Assembly: GCA_031472005.1 (NCBI GenBank)
Contig: PZJY01000008.1
Span: 558,001-622,000 of the forward strand
Direction of reading: 5' to 3'
DNA: 64,000 bases
Origin: Tetracladium setigerum
Taxonomy: Eukaryota > Ascomycota > Leotiomycetes > Helotiales
Positions 21,539 through 33,448 of this stretch are shown here, in pieces. Below the pieces are notes generated by a model. It searched no databases. It saw only the letters and a program-made list of their open reading frames with translations, and was not told where the DNA came from. The stretch's first letter is position 1. Every line of letters begins with the position of its first letter. Both the position numbers and the translations under genes were made by a program.

Positions 21539-24241
21539 ATGACGCCAATGATTCCAGCAGATGAGCAGGAGGTTGCACCCCCCGCTTTCCTAACCATTGG
21601 CACGAACACAAACTCACAATTGCCATAGACCATCAACCGCCTCAATGCTAACTGGGTTTGGCATCCAGACTGGGTTGACACTTCCACTTCCAATACAGCC
21701 GGACGAATCGTCAAGTTCTCGCGGTCCTTCAATCTTTCCTCCCAACCCACTGAAGCTCTGCTGCATTTCTCCGCAGACACAAGATACAAACTTCTTGTAA
21801 ATGGAACTCGTGTAGCAGTTGGATCATCCAGGAGTAATCTGTTCATCTGGTACTATGATACCTTAGATATAGCACCATATTTGAAGCCTGGTGAAAATGA
21901 GGTTGTGTTCCTAGTGATTCGATATTATGTAGCCTCTCGAACAGCATCGCCTTTTGAAAGGACGGCGTTTCCTGGATTGACAGTATTTGGTAGTGTATCG
22001 GCAGCTGGTTCAAACGTGGATCTGGCTTCTAGGTCGGGATGGAACGCGCAGATAGATGAAAGTATTGCGTTCCCGTCAGGATTGATAGACGATTTCTTCT
22101 TGCATGTATGTTTCTACTTCCCAAACTCGTCGGACGCAGGACTAACGGAATTATTCAGGTTTACGAGCGCATTTCTCCAACCGATCAGAGTCAGAATGCG
22201 ACACCAAGGTCATATGGCATGGGAACAGAAAATGGGGATCTGCTCCCTTGGCGGCTGCGGAAGCGTCTTACGCCCATGCAAGAGGAGAGTACTTGCGTAG
22301 TAAACACAATCCGAGCCTGTGAGAGTGTCATTGAACTGAATGAATGGACGAGCTTCTTTGAGTCCAACTCAGCTTTGAGTCTTCCTAGTGACTCACATCA
22401 CAAACTCGAATTGCAAGCAGACGTTCACTCAACTGCATTTGTCTGTTGGAGATTCAAAGCGAGCGAGAATTCGAAGGTTAAGATCAAAGTTACATATTCT
22501 GAAGGATACGAGCTTCCACCGCCTGCATATCCATTTCTGCGAAATAAGAAAGACCGTTTGGATTCTAGTGGACTGTTGATCGGCCCCTTTGATGAGGTTG
22601 AGTTTGACCTCCCAGCATCCCAATCCATCGCCTACGAACCCTTTTGGTTTCGGACTTTTCGACTCTTACGACTCGAGATCTCTGTTGGTTCCGGAGCAAT
22701 TGAGTTTGAGTCCTTCGAAGCTACACAAGTGAATTACCCGCTTGCGCTGAAGGCTAGCTGGAAAGAGCCTGGCGACGACCATAGCGAAATGATTTGGGAC
22801 GTTTCAATCAGAACATTGCGGAACTGCATGTTTGACGGATACTCTGACTGTCCTTTTTACGAGCAACTTCAGTAAGCAGTTCTCTGACAAAATATACTAC
22901 GGCCTAACAATTTTGTAGATATTCAGGTGATGGTCGCCAGGTTGGACTGTTCCACTATCTCATCTCTGGAGACGACCGGCTCATGCGACAAGCCATCACC
23001 AACTTCGCAGCCTCGGTAACATACGAAGGTCTGACTCAATCCCGGTTCCCTTCACACGTCCCCAACTGATTGCTGGGTATTCCCTCTACTGGATTTTGCA
23101 AGTGTAAGTAATTCGGGGAGCGAGTTCTTTCTTTTCCTGGCCTGTTTGATCCCGAAACATGTCTCGGGAGCAAGACCTCCGAATAGACAGGCAAAAGCTA
23201 ACTCTCCGTTCTTTTAGATGTGACCATCACCTCTTTTTCGGTGACACGGCATATGACCGTTCCTTTCTCCCTCGGATTGACGGTGTTTTTGAATTCTTCA
23301 ACTCACACATCGATGATCTGGGACTTGTCAGCGGTCTACCCTACGATGTGTGGCAGTATGTTGACTGGGTTACAACGTGGGGTCCCTCAGCCGGACACCC
23401 AGACAAGGGTGTTCCCACATCAGGGAGGAAGTCAAATCGACACACATACTTCAGCATGCTATATGCTTATACACTCAAGCAAGCTGCAAAGCTCTTGCGA
23501 GAAGTAGGCCGACCAGGTCACGCAGACGAATACGAATCACGGGTCTCTGCTTTGCTAAAAGCAATCCGGAAGCATTGCTACGACGGCAAATACTTTACAG
23601 ATTCCACAGCCGATATAGCGGATGATCTTGCGTACTCAGAACATTCCCAGGTCTTCGCGGTCTTATCAGGTGCCGCAAAAGCAGAAGAGTCTGCACGTCT
23701 CCTCACAGAGTCATTCCTGAACAAACGGTTTTCGAAATGCTCGTACATGATGCGCTTCTACGCGCTGAGAGCCTTCGCTCTTGCAGGGGATGGGGTCTAC
23801 GAGTCTGTCTGGACACAGATGTGGGACCCATGGCGAAAGATGTTAGCCGACAATCTCACAACATGGGCAGAGGACGATGTGCGGCAAAGATCGGATTGCC
23901 ATGCCTGGGGAAGTGTTCCAATATACGAGTACTGCACCGAGCTGGCGGGGGTCTGTCCAGTGAAGGCAGGATCATCCAAGATCTCTTTCAAGCCTCGGCT
24001 GGCGTTGAGTCGGGAGATTGAAGCGAAGGTGGCATTGGGCAATGATAACGTCGCGACGGTCTCGTGGAAGAGTGATGCAGACGGTAATAAACGTGTAAGG
24101 CTGCAATTAACAAAGGCTGTTGAGGTGGTAAGTAAGTTACCAGGAGGAGCTGAAGTGGCTCATGGGGTGGTTGATAGCGTTGATCTGGAGTATCACCTAG
24201 TTTCTGTTGCCAGTTCACATGGTCATGTTCGTAACAGGTAA
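21539..24241 (+). CDS. Alpha-L-rhamnosidase, glycoside hydrolase family 78 (frame break)
   Basis: Exons are 21539-21571, 21629-22105, 22159-22871, 22919-23103 and 23218-24241, about 810 aa. The first 11-codon exon is the least certain, because its intron begins GTTGCA. The N-terminal beta-sandwich part (WVWHPDW...) leads to the six-hairpin (alpha/alpha)6 domain with the typical DGYSDCPFYEQLQYSGD segment, then WQYVDWVTTWG and a C-terminal beta domain. GH78 enzymes remove terminal L-rhamnose from pectic rhamnogalacturonan and plant glycosides by inversion. No signal peptide is seen, so it may be intracellular or the N-terminus may be mis-modelled. At 23060-23063 the run of four C breaks the frame; five C would give HVPQLIAGYSLYWILQV, as the family requires. 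Probably a consensus error rather than a dead gene. Confidence 0.8.
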
Positions 24242-24540
24242 AGCACTTCATAGAAGTTTGATATAAATTGATTCCGAATATTGATTACAGACTCAGAATA
24301 TGTTCATCCTGCTGGCGAGAAACAATGTCGAAAATAGCGAGCAAGATGACCCAGTAATAACGTGATTTCGATTAGGAAGAATCAGATTTAGTGAACAAAT
24401 TGTAGACGGAGTCGAGGCATCGCTTTCCTCACCCTGCTTAATGATCAAATATCACTCTCACACCTTTACTGCCAGCCTTTATTCCTAGGACAAAAAGATT
24501 ATAATCCAACTAGATATCCTCCTTAATCGTCTCATATAAT

Positions 24541-24760
24541 GTGATGACCATCAACACCTACCTCACACGTGACCACTAGGATCGCACTAGTACCGGGCCA
24601 GTTACGGACTAGTCCCGATATATAAGTATAATCACCTGACAGACTGCAAGTTACGGATGCCTTACGGCCTTGTTACAGACATGTATATAGCCCGGCCTCT
24701 AGCCACTTATTAATCAGTAGTTTTCTTCTTTTCTTAGTATCAGAGCCTATTGTTACAATC
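24541..24760 (+). mobile_element. Probable LTR remnant with primer-binding-site-like motif
   Basis: A TG-starting segment with a TATATAA-like box near 24620 ends in a pyrimidine-rich run followed by TATCAGAGC at 24738-24746. That word is the usual Met-initiator-tRNA primer site of many Ty1/copia elements. No internal coding region follows. This suggests a truncated element or a solo LTR with a little internal sequence. The boundaries are estimates. Confidence 0.45.
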
Positions 24761-24910
24761 GATCATCATTCACTAGCATATATCACTATACATCCCTGCT
24801 TTGATTACGTGATCGTACCGGTGAACAGTGCCGTTACACTAGGAGCCTTACTCCCAGGATATCACGTGTTCCTGGGACCTGGCCTCCTGGAACCATATCC
24901 GTAACAAGTG

Positions 24911-25060
24911 ACTTACTATTTTAAATTATATTAAGAGCGCGTATAATATTATATTCGGTGTATCGATTCTTTATAATAATTATAATATAAATTCTAAGTT
25001 TTAAGAGAATTAATCAAGATTTATAAAAGTAATTAATTTTTAAAGTTAAAGTGTTAGTAG
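24911..25060. other. AT-rich block
   Basis: Strong local AT excess with few C or G on either strand, next to the LTR remnant. It fits a sequence heavily mutated from C to T and G to A, as expected after repeat-induced point mutation, but no source copy is in the window. Confidence 0.45.
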
Positions 25061-25296
25061 TGGGGTGAGGTTTAGTGGGGTGGCCGGAATGGGGGGTGGG
25101 GACTTATAGTAGTGTTCCCACTCTTGAAAGTGTACATAAAATAGCAGAGTTCGGTATTCTCACATCGACACGTTCGCTTCTATACCAAACTCGAAGAAAT
25201 TAAGCTCGATTCCTTTCCAACTACCAATCGATCTTCCGAGTCCTCTAGGACTCTCTAATTCATTTATCAACAGGCTGCAAACACCATATATCAACC

Positions 25297-26874
25297 ATGT
25301 CTACCGACAACTCAATCCAATGGCAACAAACCGTCCCCGGACAATTCTCACGAGAACTTGATGCCGCAGAGCAATTCTATGCCTCCATGGCCAAAGTCTG
25401 GGAAGGAACAGGCCACACCTACTTCTCCATCGCCGCATCGGTAGATTTCTCAATCCAAATTCCCCAAGAAACCTCCACACAAGACCTCACGGCTCAAGTT
25501 CTCGCCGCGTTCAAAAGCTCTTGGAAGAAATTGCGCTATAATTTCCCTACCATCGCATCAGAAATGATCTTTGATCCGAGTAACAAGATTTGCAGAAAGG
25601 TGTATGAAGTTCCGAAGGATGAAGAAGAGGTGGAGAGGTGGATTGAAGAGACCTTCTTTGTTATTGGCGGTGCGGTGGACCCAAAGGAGTATGCTAATGA
25701 TGACCAACCCGTCGGTCGCTTTGCAAATCTACACATTTTGACGAATCCGATTTCCAAATCTGGCGAAACGAAAGATGGAGGAGCACCCTCGAATACAAAG
25801 AAAATGAATCTCCTCTTCCGATCTCGTCACGATGTCATCGACGGCGTTGGCACTCTTATCTTCCTCAATTATCTCTTCGCCTTCGCCGCCTCTGCATTTG
25901 AATCTCCAGATTCTCCAGAGAACAACTTTTCATATGGAGATGAGCACAAGAATCTCTCTCCTCACCTCACGATTTCCTGTAAAATCCCAGATCAACCAAG
26001 CGAGAAACAACTCTCTGACTTGTTGGCCACACTCGCCGCAAACAACAAAGCTCGAGAAGGCGTGGAAGTAATTGGCTATCCGGGTTCTATTCAAACCGAT
26101 AAACCTGGACGTTCGCAACGGCTTGGACTTACTCTGTCGGCTCAAGAAACATCGGATATTTTGCAGAAGTGCAAAAGCTTTGGTGTGACGGTCACGCATC
26201 TTGTTCATGCTGCCATTGCATTAGCATTAGCCTCTGTTCAAGAAAGGGAAGAGAAGGAAAGGGAGGTTAGGTATATCACATACGCATTAGTCAACTTAAG
26301 GGGCGTTGCGAATGATTTCAAATCAACTGGTGTCGACCACCACCCCGACTCAGTCCTCCAAACAGTATCGACAAACCATCTAGTTGTGGACTTATGCGTT
26401 CCCGGGGCGAACGCAAACAATGCCAATGCCAAAGAGAGGCAGAAACGCCCGAAAACCGAACTGTTGAGCGCCTTGAAACAAGTAAAAGACTTCTATCAAA
26501 GCGTCATCATCAACACCGACTTCATCGCCACGGTTCCAACAACATATAGAGGCATCACGCCTCCCTACCCACTCCCATCCACAACCGCCCTACCAATTCC
26601 ACCACCAAATCCCTTTCGAACAGTATCTCTCTCGAGTTTCGGGGTCATTGATAGAGTTATGAAGAGGGAGTATGGACCGTTTAGCATTGTGGAGCCGTGG
26701 GGGATGGGTGCCGAGTATTCAACTGGGTTGGGATTATTTTTGAGTACGTGGAAGGGGGAGATGACTTTGAGTGCTGCTTTTAATGAGGCGTTTCATCATA
26801 AGGGGGATGTGTTGGGCTTTTTGGAGATGGTGAGAGAGAAGGTTGGGGATCTTGGGGAGGTGATGAATTTGTGA
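25297..26874 (+). CDS. Tri3-like acyltransferase (CoA-dependent, HxxxDG)
   Basis: A single-exon gene of 525 aa, intact. The sequence resembles the fungal acyltransferases grouped around trichothecene 15-O-acetyltransferase (Pfam Tri3), a branch of the condensation/BAHD-like fold. The active-site motif H-x3-D-G is seen as HDVIDG near residue 185. The usual length is about 480-530 aa, so it is full length. No signal peptide or membrane segment is visible, so it should be cytosolic. Members are common in Leotiomycetes outside any known pathway, so the acceptor substrate is unknown. There is no synthase gene nearby to imply a biosynthetic cluster. The start codon is preceded by a C/T-rich leader and ACC context. 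Confidence 0.82.
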   Translation: MSTDNSIQWQQTVPGQFSRELDAAEQFYASMAKVWEGTGHTYFSIAASVDFSIQIPQETSTQDLTAQVLAAFKSSWKKLRYNFPTIASEMIFDPSNKICRKVYEVPKDEEEVERWIEETFFVIGGAVDPKEYANDDQPVGRFANLHILTNPISKSGETKDGGAPSNTKKMNLLFRSRHDVIDGVGTLIFLNYLFAFAASAFESPDSPENNFSYGDEHKNLSPHLTISCKIPDQPSEKQLSDLLATLAANNKAREGVEVIGYPGSIQTDKPGRSQRLGLTLSAQETSDILQKCKSFGVTVTHLVHAAIALALASVQEREEKEREVRYITYALVNLRGVANDFKSTGVDHHPDSVLQTVSTNHLVVDLCVPGANANNANAKERQKRPKTELLSALKQVKDFYQSVIINTDFIATVPTTYRGITPPYPLPSTTALPIPPPNPFRTVSLSSFGVIDRVMKREYGPFSIVEPWGMGAEYSTGLGLFLSTWKGEMTLSAAFNEAFHHKGDVLGFLEMVREKVGDLGEVMNL

Positions 26875-27990
26875 GAGATTTGCTTGAGGGTTCTTATTAT
26901 GTTCCACAATAGTTATATGATATCTTATTCATTTAGGTCTATTTTTTCATATCTATCTTGCCATTTGGCTCATATCGGGCAGATTTAACATTTAGAATAA
27001 CGTCGCACTCCCACATCACGTACTCTACCATCATCCCACCTCCTCCTATATCCCTTTTACTGATACCCTAGCATTGTCCTCACAACCTCTCTCTTACACG
27101 GACCACCCCTGATCCCTAGAAAAAAAATTAAAAAATTGCCCTACATCACCGTTGTTAATAAATATCAAAAACTCTTGTCGTCTCCCCCAATCTGGTGCTC
27201 ATCCGCCAAGACATCACAACACCACCACCCAAAAAGTGCCAAAAAAGTTTTTTGAAAAATAGTGCAAAAAACATACAACAGCAGGGATTCGCTGGTGGTC
27301 ACCCACCCAACTACTAATCTACCGATCTAAAGCTTGTGTATGGCAGAGCGGACGGGATGCCCAATTCTCTTTAGTCTATGGTCGTATGTGGAAGCTGATG
27401 GGTTTGTTTGGTGTTTTATGTGACGGTGGTATGGTATGGGAGATAGGTGTGAGAAGGGAATACTAGGGATTTTTATATTTATATGGTTTTTTTGGGCTGG
27501 TAAATGCGTTATTGTAGTTGAGGATGTGTGTCAGAAGATGTACAGTGATCGATGTGGATTTGTATTGGTCGGGTTGGATCTGGGGTGGTCGATTTTGGTA
27601 CTGACTTTCGAGGTGGTAGGGTGTCCCCATCTTTTGGAGAGAGAGAGGATACTTTTGCACAGAGGAGCTAACTTGTTTTAAATATTGTTGCAAGGGTGAT
27701 TATTGACATTTCAGAGCTCATACATCATAAAATGTGTCCTTGTCGCAAAAAGTTTTAAGCTCGAAAGTGTTCTTAGGTCAAAGCTTTTTCAGAAGAAGAG
27801 TCAACTAGATCTCACTGGGTGTCCAAAGATGGCAAGGTGAATTGGGTCAATGATAATTCATTCCCAAATGCTAACTGTAGTATGTGCAGTTTCAAAAAGA
27901 GTATATACAATGAATAACGCAATCCAAATTTCTCAACCATCCCTCCTCCACCCACCACACCATTCTCCTTCAACACCTCACACCCACCAC
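26875..27990. other. Convergent intergenic region
   Basis: No gene seen. It lies between the 3' ends of the acyltransferase (+) and the AA9 gene (-). It contains A-runs near 27120 and short open frames without domains. Confidence 0.55.
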
Positions 27991-28876
27991 CTAACAAGTG
28001 AACACAGCCGGACCAGGAATGGTATAAGTAGTCGCCTTGTACATATCGTACAAAATTCCGGGGTCAGTGTTCTTGTAAGCACCAGGGAACGCGACCTTGC
28101 TTGCAGGTCCGGTGCTAGTTCCAGAACCGGTAATCTTGATTTGATGGCAAGATGGGTAGAATTGCGCCTTGTTGAGTTCGAAAGCAGCGTGAAGACCAAG
28201 AACTTCATGACGAACGATGTAAGATCCGGCAGCAATGCAGGATGGAATCGTGTAGTTGTAGTTGCGGGTGGCGTCGACTTCGAGGGGGGAGGAGGCCCAG
28301 ACGTTGGAGGTGCCGACGCGGCCGGCATGGTGAATCTTGAACCAGACGGCACTGTTACAGTATACAGTTAATTTTTGATCTACTTCAAGGGGAAATGGAA
28401 AGAGAGAACGTACGCAGTTCCAGGCATCCAGTTGGTGCAATCATTGTTGGGACATTTTGCCATGTAGGTGATTAAAGGACCCTTGTGCGAGTCTGGCCAC
28501 AAGGTCCATTTAAGGGAAACACTTGATCCTGCTGCCACAGGACCGATATATGCTTTGGCGGGAGAGGATCCGACGATTCCTCCTGCTGACCAGCCACCGC
28601 ATTGGATGTCGGCGATGGAAACGTCTTCGACTGGGCCGTTGCCTTGAATTTCACGGATTGGACGGTCGGGCTTGGGGTTCATGTATGGATCTTGGTAAGG
28701 CTTTTGGTGGTGTTAGTATTCTTGTGCTTTTGGATGTAAGTGAGGTGGCAGATGGGAACAGGACGTACGAGATATCCAGTGGTTGTCACCCCGCCGGCGG
28801 TGATTTTCTCAACATAGCCATGGGCAGAGACTGTAGCTGCCAGAGCGGTAAGAACCGAGACGGTTTTAAAAAACAT
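27991..28876 (-). CDS. AA9 lytic polysaccharide monooxygenase (secreted)
   Basis: Exons are 28769-28876, 28414-28700 and 27991-28351, 251 aa in total. A signal peptide of 18 residues ends in SA, so the mature protein starts HGYV. That N-terminal His is the first copper ligand of the histidine brace. The second His is in the segment DSHKGP, and the axial Tyr is in QFYPSC. Paired cysteines are in the usual places. There is no CBM1 module; the protein ends shortly after the catalytic domain. AA9 enzymes cut cellulose and related beta-1,4-glucans oxidatively outside the cell. Introns of 68 and 62 nt have normal GT/AG ends. A TATATATATA box lies about 115 nt upstream of the start. Confidence 0.93.
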
Positions 28877-30668
28877 GATTGGTTATTTGAAGAAGAAGAG
28901 AAAAAATCAACTCGAACTTGCGAGGAATAGAGAAAGAATGAGAAAGATTTGTGGTTGAAATGATCTCTCTCCGTGTGTTGCCAGCAGCTATATATATATA
29001 ACTGTTGTGAGCCAAGAGCGTTATAGAGTACTTACTCCACAACTGTAATCCCATCATCTTACTCTGCTAAATTAATTGCCCTGAGGTGTCAAGGTAGAGT
29101 GTGTTTTAGATCTGATGACCAGCAGGCATAGTCTCGATATTGCGGGGAAAATCAGGCTGTTTGCCATGCTGGACGCCCGCTTGGCGCTAATATATCCGGC
29201 ACTGGCGCGAAGGATTCCATATTTATCATCTTGGCGGTGATGCTTTAATGATTGTTTTGCTGTGTTTCAAAACGAGAAGGAGTTGGGATGAAAAATGTGG
29301 ATTGCGAAGTTGAAACGTGGGTTGTTACAGACTCGAAAGTGGACTTCGCACGAACCAGTTTTGATTACAGCCAACAACTTTTTGAAGTATAACAACTTGG
29401 AAAGATTTTGTAAATTTGCATTTTTGGAATCATCTGTTCATTAATATCTTACCGTAGGTACGAGACTTACAGATATAATATAAATAAGCTGTCATTATTT
29501 CATTTGCAAGGTTGTGGACGAATCACGAGTCTGGCTTTGCCATCAACAATTCGCCTCTTTAATATACAAAAAACGTCGCTTCGAGCCATTTTCCACGAAT
29601 GGAATAGAGCCGCGCAAGCGAGGAAATATCGGGTATTTCATTTAAGGTTAGATGATGCGTGAATGCTGTGTACCTAAAGTAACAACGGGAAGCGACGGTC
29701 CGAAGCTTCCATGCGCCTTGATTTAGAACCTAGATCGGAAGCCTGGAATTTGATATTATTTTGACATAATTCTTTGACATCCTGTTCAATTTAATTGAGT
29801 TGTTTTTTGTTCCATTGGTTAGAGTCCAGTAGCCTTATCCGTTGCTTCGTTCTGGTGACTTTCTGCAGTTCTCTTCGCATTTTTCGTCGGTCTGGTTCTT
29901 TCCTACGTCTCTTTTTTTGTCCTGATGAAGTTCAAAAGTTTAAAGGAGCTCGCCTTGGGCTAGAAGTCATTTTCTTGATGAATAATAAAATCTTACAATT
30001 CACATATATTGCAATCTTGTTGTTCTTGTTGAGGGAAAAATTTCGGATCAAGTCTAACGGCACGAGACTTGCCGTGTTTTACGTGGGGCAGCTTCCAAGT
30101 TCCAACTGAAGGGAAAGCGAGCATCTTAATCTGTTATTTGTCAAAAAAAGGCATTTCAATACGAGAGTCTCGGAAAATAAAAAGAGAAAATGTGTGAAAT
30201 TTAAATAGACAGGCAGTGAGTGATGTTGATCCGGGACAATCGGGCTGAAATCCGGGGAAAATGCAACGATCGGCACTCCAGACTCCACCCAGCGGGAATC
30301 AAAAGCCTTTACGTCGCTGTACATATATGCAATATAATCTCGGTCCCAGTTTTAATAAGTATCCTTGGCAAAAATTCTTAGTATTTGGTACGACAAAGGG
30401 GAAATCCGAAACTGTAATAGAGGAAGAAAGTAAAGTTCGTGTAGCTGGAAGGACGAACAGAGAAGCGAGAGAACAATAAACTAAGGGGATTATTTGATCA
30501 GATTCTAATCAGATTTTTGCTATTGTGATGTCTATTATTAATACAAACGAAAGCTCCAAATAATGAACATTTCAGTGTCGAGTTGAGAGGTATCATCTTC
30601 TCCTTATTTCCGTTTCCCGAATTCTTTCTTTCCTTGCTTTTGTTATTAGCATGCTCGCACATTACAGT
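28877..30668. other. Intergenic region (AA9 promoter side)
   Basis: No gene seen. The part nearest the AA9 gene holds its TATA box (28990-29000) and a GCGGGG word at 29142-29147, which fits the CreA consensus SYGGRG for carbon repression. The rest has short open frames only. Confidence 0.5.
28990..29000 (-). promoter_or_regulatory. TATA box of the AA9 gene
   Basis: An alternating TA tract lies 115-125 nt upstream of the AA9 start codon, the distance expected for a fungal TATA element with a 60-80 nt leader. It could also be a plain TA microsatellite. Confidence 0.5.
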
Positions 30669-32387
30669 CTATATTCTAAAAGACCACAGATTCTCTTGAT
30701 CGCAATTTTGATCCACATTCTCCTCTCTTCGTCCAGTGTTAGGCATGATTTGTGATTTCAACTTATGAAATCGCAAACATTCCTTTTTGGCTGCAACTTT
30801 TGCGACTAGTATACCGAAAGCTCCTACGAGCACGAAAGCGCCTCCGAAGTAAGAAACCTCAGTGAAGTTGTGATATTTGCTAAGGAATGCGCCATTAATT
30901 GGGGGACCGATGAGAACCTATGTGCTTTTCGTTAGTATGGCTGAATGTGAACTTGAGCTGATATCAAAGGGAAGCTTAGAAATGAGGAGCTAACTGACAG
31001 CGATAGACATCACAGACATTCCCATGCCCATGTATGTTCCCATCTCTTTCTGGTCCGATGGTACAGTTGACATTGATACAGTCATACTCGAGATGATTGC
31101 TCCCTGAACGAAACCGTACAATGCGGAGAAGAGCTGGAATATGTTAGTTACTGAAAAATTCGTGGCTTCTTGGAGGAGACACGAACAATGATAGTGGCGT
31201 TTGTCTTCATCAACGTGAAGCAGAAAATGAGAATAGCCGTGCCGAGCCCAGCAAAGAAAAGGATGTTGAGGCGTCCCCATTTATCACCTAGAATACCTGG
31301 AATAACTCGACCAAAGAAGGAAGCGGCGTTGAGAATACCGACAATATATGATGCAAGTTGATGACCCATTCCGCGTGACACGGCGTAAGAGGGTAGATAG
31401 AAGAACGGGAGGAAAAGTCCCATCATCATCAGGAAGGATGAAACTACTATACTGATAAATCTAGCACAAAGTCAGCATTTTTCCAATCAGCTGAAATTCT
31501 TGTCTCTTCAGCAAGCTTACAATAAATTTTTGAAAGCGACAGGAAGGAAGAACTGTCCTTTTCGTGTTGGCAAACGACCACGAACCGCGAAGGCTGCCGG
31601 TGCCATGAGTGCGATGATGATGAAACCGCAAATACGAATTGACCATCCAAAAGATAACTTGGGGTTGTATAACATCTTTCCCAATGCCAGAGGAAACATT
31701 ACCCCGCCAAGAGACGACCCCGATATGGCGAGGCCCATGGCGGCTCCTCTATTTTTGTTGAAGTAATGGCCGATTGCTCCCATACATGGTGCCATACTCA
31801 ATCCCATCGCCAAACCTCCAAGAACACCTTGTGCGAGCATAAAATGCCAATACTGCGTGGAGATACTTGTCATGAAGATTGAAAAGACGTAGGCGATTGA
31901 GGCAGGGACCAATAACTGTTATCATGCTTAGTAGCGTTCAGCAATACAGACATGGAAGATTGACGACATACTATCGTTGCTCCATACATATCAAACATAG
32001 GTCCGCCAAATGCCATCGTTGAAAATAGGAAGAAGATTTGAATTGATCCAATCCAAGATATTTGAGAAGGTGACGAACTCCGAAGTTGGTGGATCTGATA
32101 ATACTCTTGGAAAACGCTATTGAATTATTAGATTTTGACTTGAGTATCATGATTGATAAAAGTTACCCGAAAGAATTGGCATAACCAAATGTCGAAAATA
32201 GAATTGCGGCAGCGCCACCAGCCACAAACCAAGCTCTTGCTCCTCCTTCTGGGTATGTGACCTCTGTCTCCGATGGCAGTTCATCTTTTGCGAGATCGCT
32301 ATCCGTTTGTCCAATTTCGCTTTCGGACTTTGGTGTATTTATTCTGGCATCCTGGGGATCTAATTCGTGGGTGTTTGGTGTCGACAT
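30669..32387 (-). CDS. MFS transporter, monocarboxylate-porter-like
   Basis: Exons are 32167-32387, 31972-32116, 31521-31915, 31187-31460, 30999-31133 and 30669-30917, 472 aa, with all junctions in phase. A hydrophilic N-tail (about 45 residues, acidic) precedes YPEGGARAW, the usual entry into helix 1 of fungal monocarboxylate-transporter-like proteins. Twelve helices can be counted, with a long loop in the middle and GRVIPGILGDKWGR as the loop motif after helix 8. The C-tail is basic and short. The family moves monocarboxylates, riboflavin or other small organic acids across the plasma membrane; the substrate here is unknown. It is transcribed divergently from the Zn2Cys6 regulator at 33449. 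The 5' splice site at 31186 (GTTCGT) is the weakest. Confidence 0.87.
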
Positions 32388-33448
32388 GGTTGCGGTGTTG
32401 TGAAGTCGTAAACTGGTGCAGGAAATCTCGACGTAGAAGGACGATGAGTTTTCGATTGTTTAACTTGGGATGATCAGATCGTATTGGAAAAATCATGAGA
32501 GCAAAGGAGACGTGACCATATATAGAATTCCAGAGCCAGGGCTTAGCGGAGATGGTCGTAACGACTACGGGGATATTATTGAATTTGCCGAACGGCCAGG
32601 ACATAACGGAAAATTCCCCAATTTCGCACTGGTTGAATGTACGAGGTGCCTGAAGCTCCCGAGAATCTGATTAGATAGGAAATATGATGAGTTAACTGAC
32701 CTATGACGGGAATTGTTTCGAAATTGTTATGGGGCTCTGTTGAGAGTTTTCAATTCTCTTCCGCGCCCCGCTTGGTTCACGGTCAAGATTTTGGCTTCAA
32801 ATTCAGATTGAGCAGAGCCTACTAAACAATTGTATCTTCCTCTCAAACGTATACGGTCTCTTTGAGGCTGGATCTACTCTTTAGCAGTCTAGTTTATTCG
32901 TAAGAACCGAATAGATGGTCTGCTTCTGCGCTTTCCAGGCATGCTCTCAATCAATCAAACACGCCATCCAATCCGCTTTCACTTGCTCACTAGAGCAGAA
33001 CCCGCGATTGAAAGATATGGCGAGAATCAAAAAGCAAATATAAATATAATTAACCATAGATGCCGCATTAGTTCCTGACTGTTGTGGCGTGATTTAAAAA
33101 ATTAACATTTGCAAGGAGGAAGAACACGAATGGAAGAGGAGTGAGCAAAGGCCGACGAAATAAACATGAGAAGGACTGGGATGTAATTTGCCGTGGACGG
33201 ATATACCGGCAACAGGGGTCGCTTATATCCGTGTTTGAAATGTTATCACCATCGCCCGATCATCCGGATTTCCTCTTTCTCACACGACAAGCTTTTTGCT
33301 TGTGTTTACATACCAAGTTGTTGCCACCCCTCCTCAACTTTCAGCCGCATCAAAATATTTATATTCCTGAGTTGAGGGCGCGTCTGGTGGCCAACACCTT
33401 CACCTTCACCGATACAGAATAAAAATATCCCCGTTCCAAGCCTCAGTT
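32388..33448. promoter_or_regulatory. Shared divergent promoter region of transporter and regulator
   Basis: This 1.06 kb separates the start codons of the MFS transporter (-) and the Zn2Cys6 regulator (+). It contains a palindromic CGG-N5-CCG site at 33198-33208. No gene is seen in it. Confidence 0.5.
33198..33208. promoter_or_regulatory. CGG-N5-CCG palindrome, candidate Zn2Cys6 site
   Basis: CGG ATATA CCG is an inverted pair of CGG triplets with a 5-nt spacer, a form bound by dimeric Zn2Cys6 proteins. It lies 241 nt upstream of a Zn2Cys6 regulator gene and between it and a transporter. Such triplets also occur by chance. Confidence 0.4.

Larger units (their letters stand above)
24242..25296. 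other. Intergenic region with LTR remnant and AT-rich block
   Basis: No gene. It contains a probable LTR-retrotransposon remnant (24541-24760), a strongly AT-rich block (about 24911-25060) and the promoter of the acyltransferase gene, with a C/T-rich leader from 25190 on. Confidence 0.6.
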
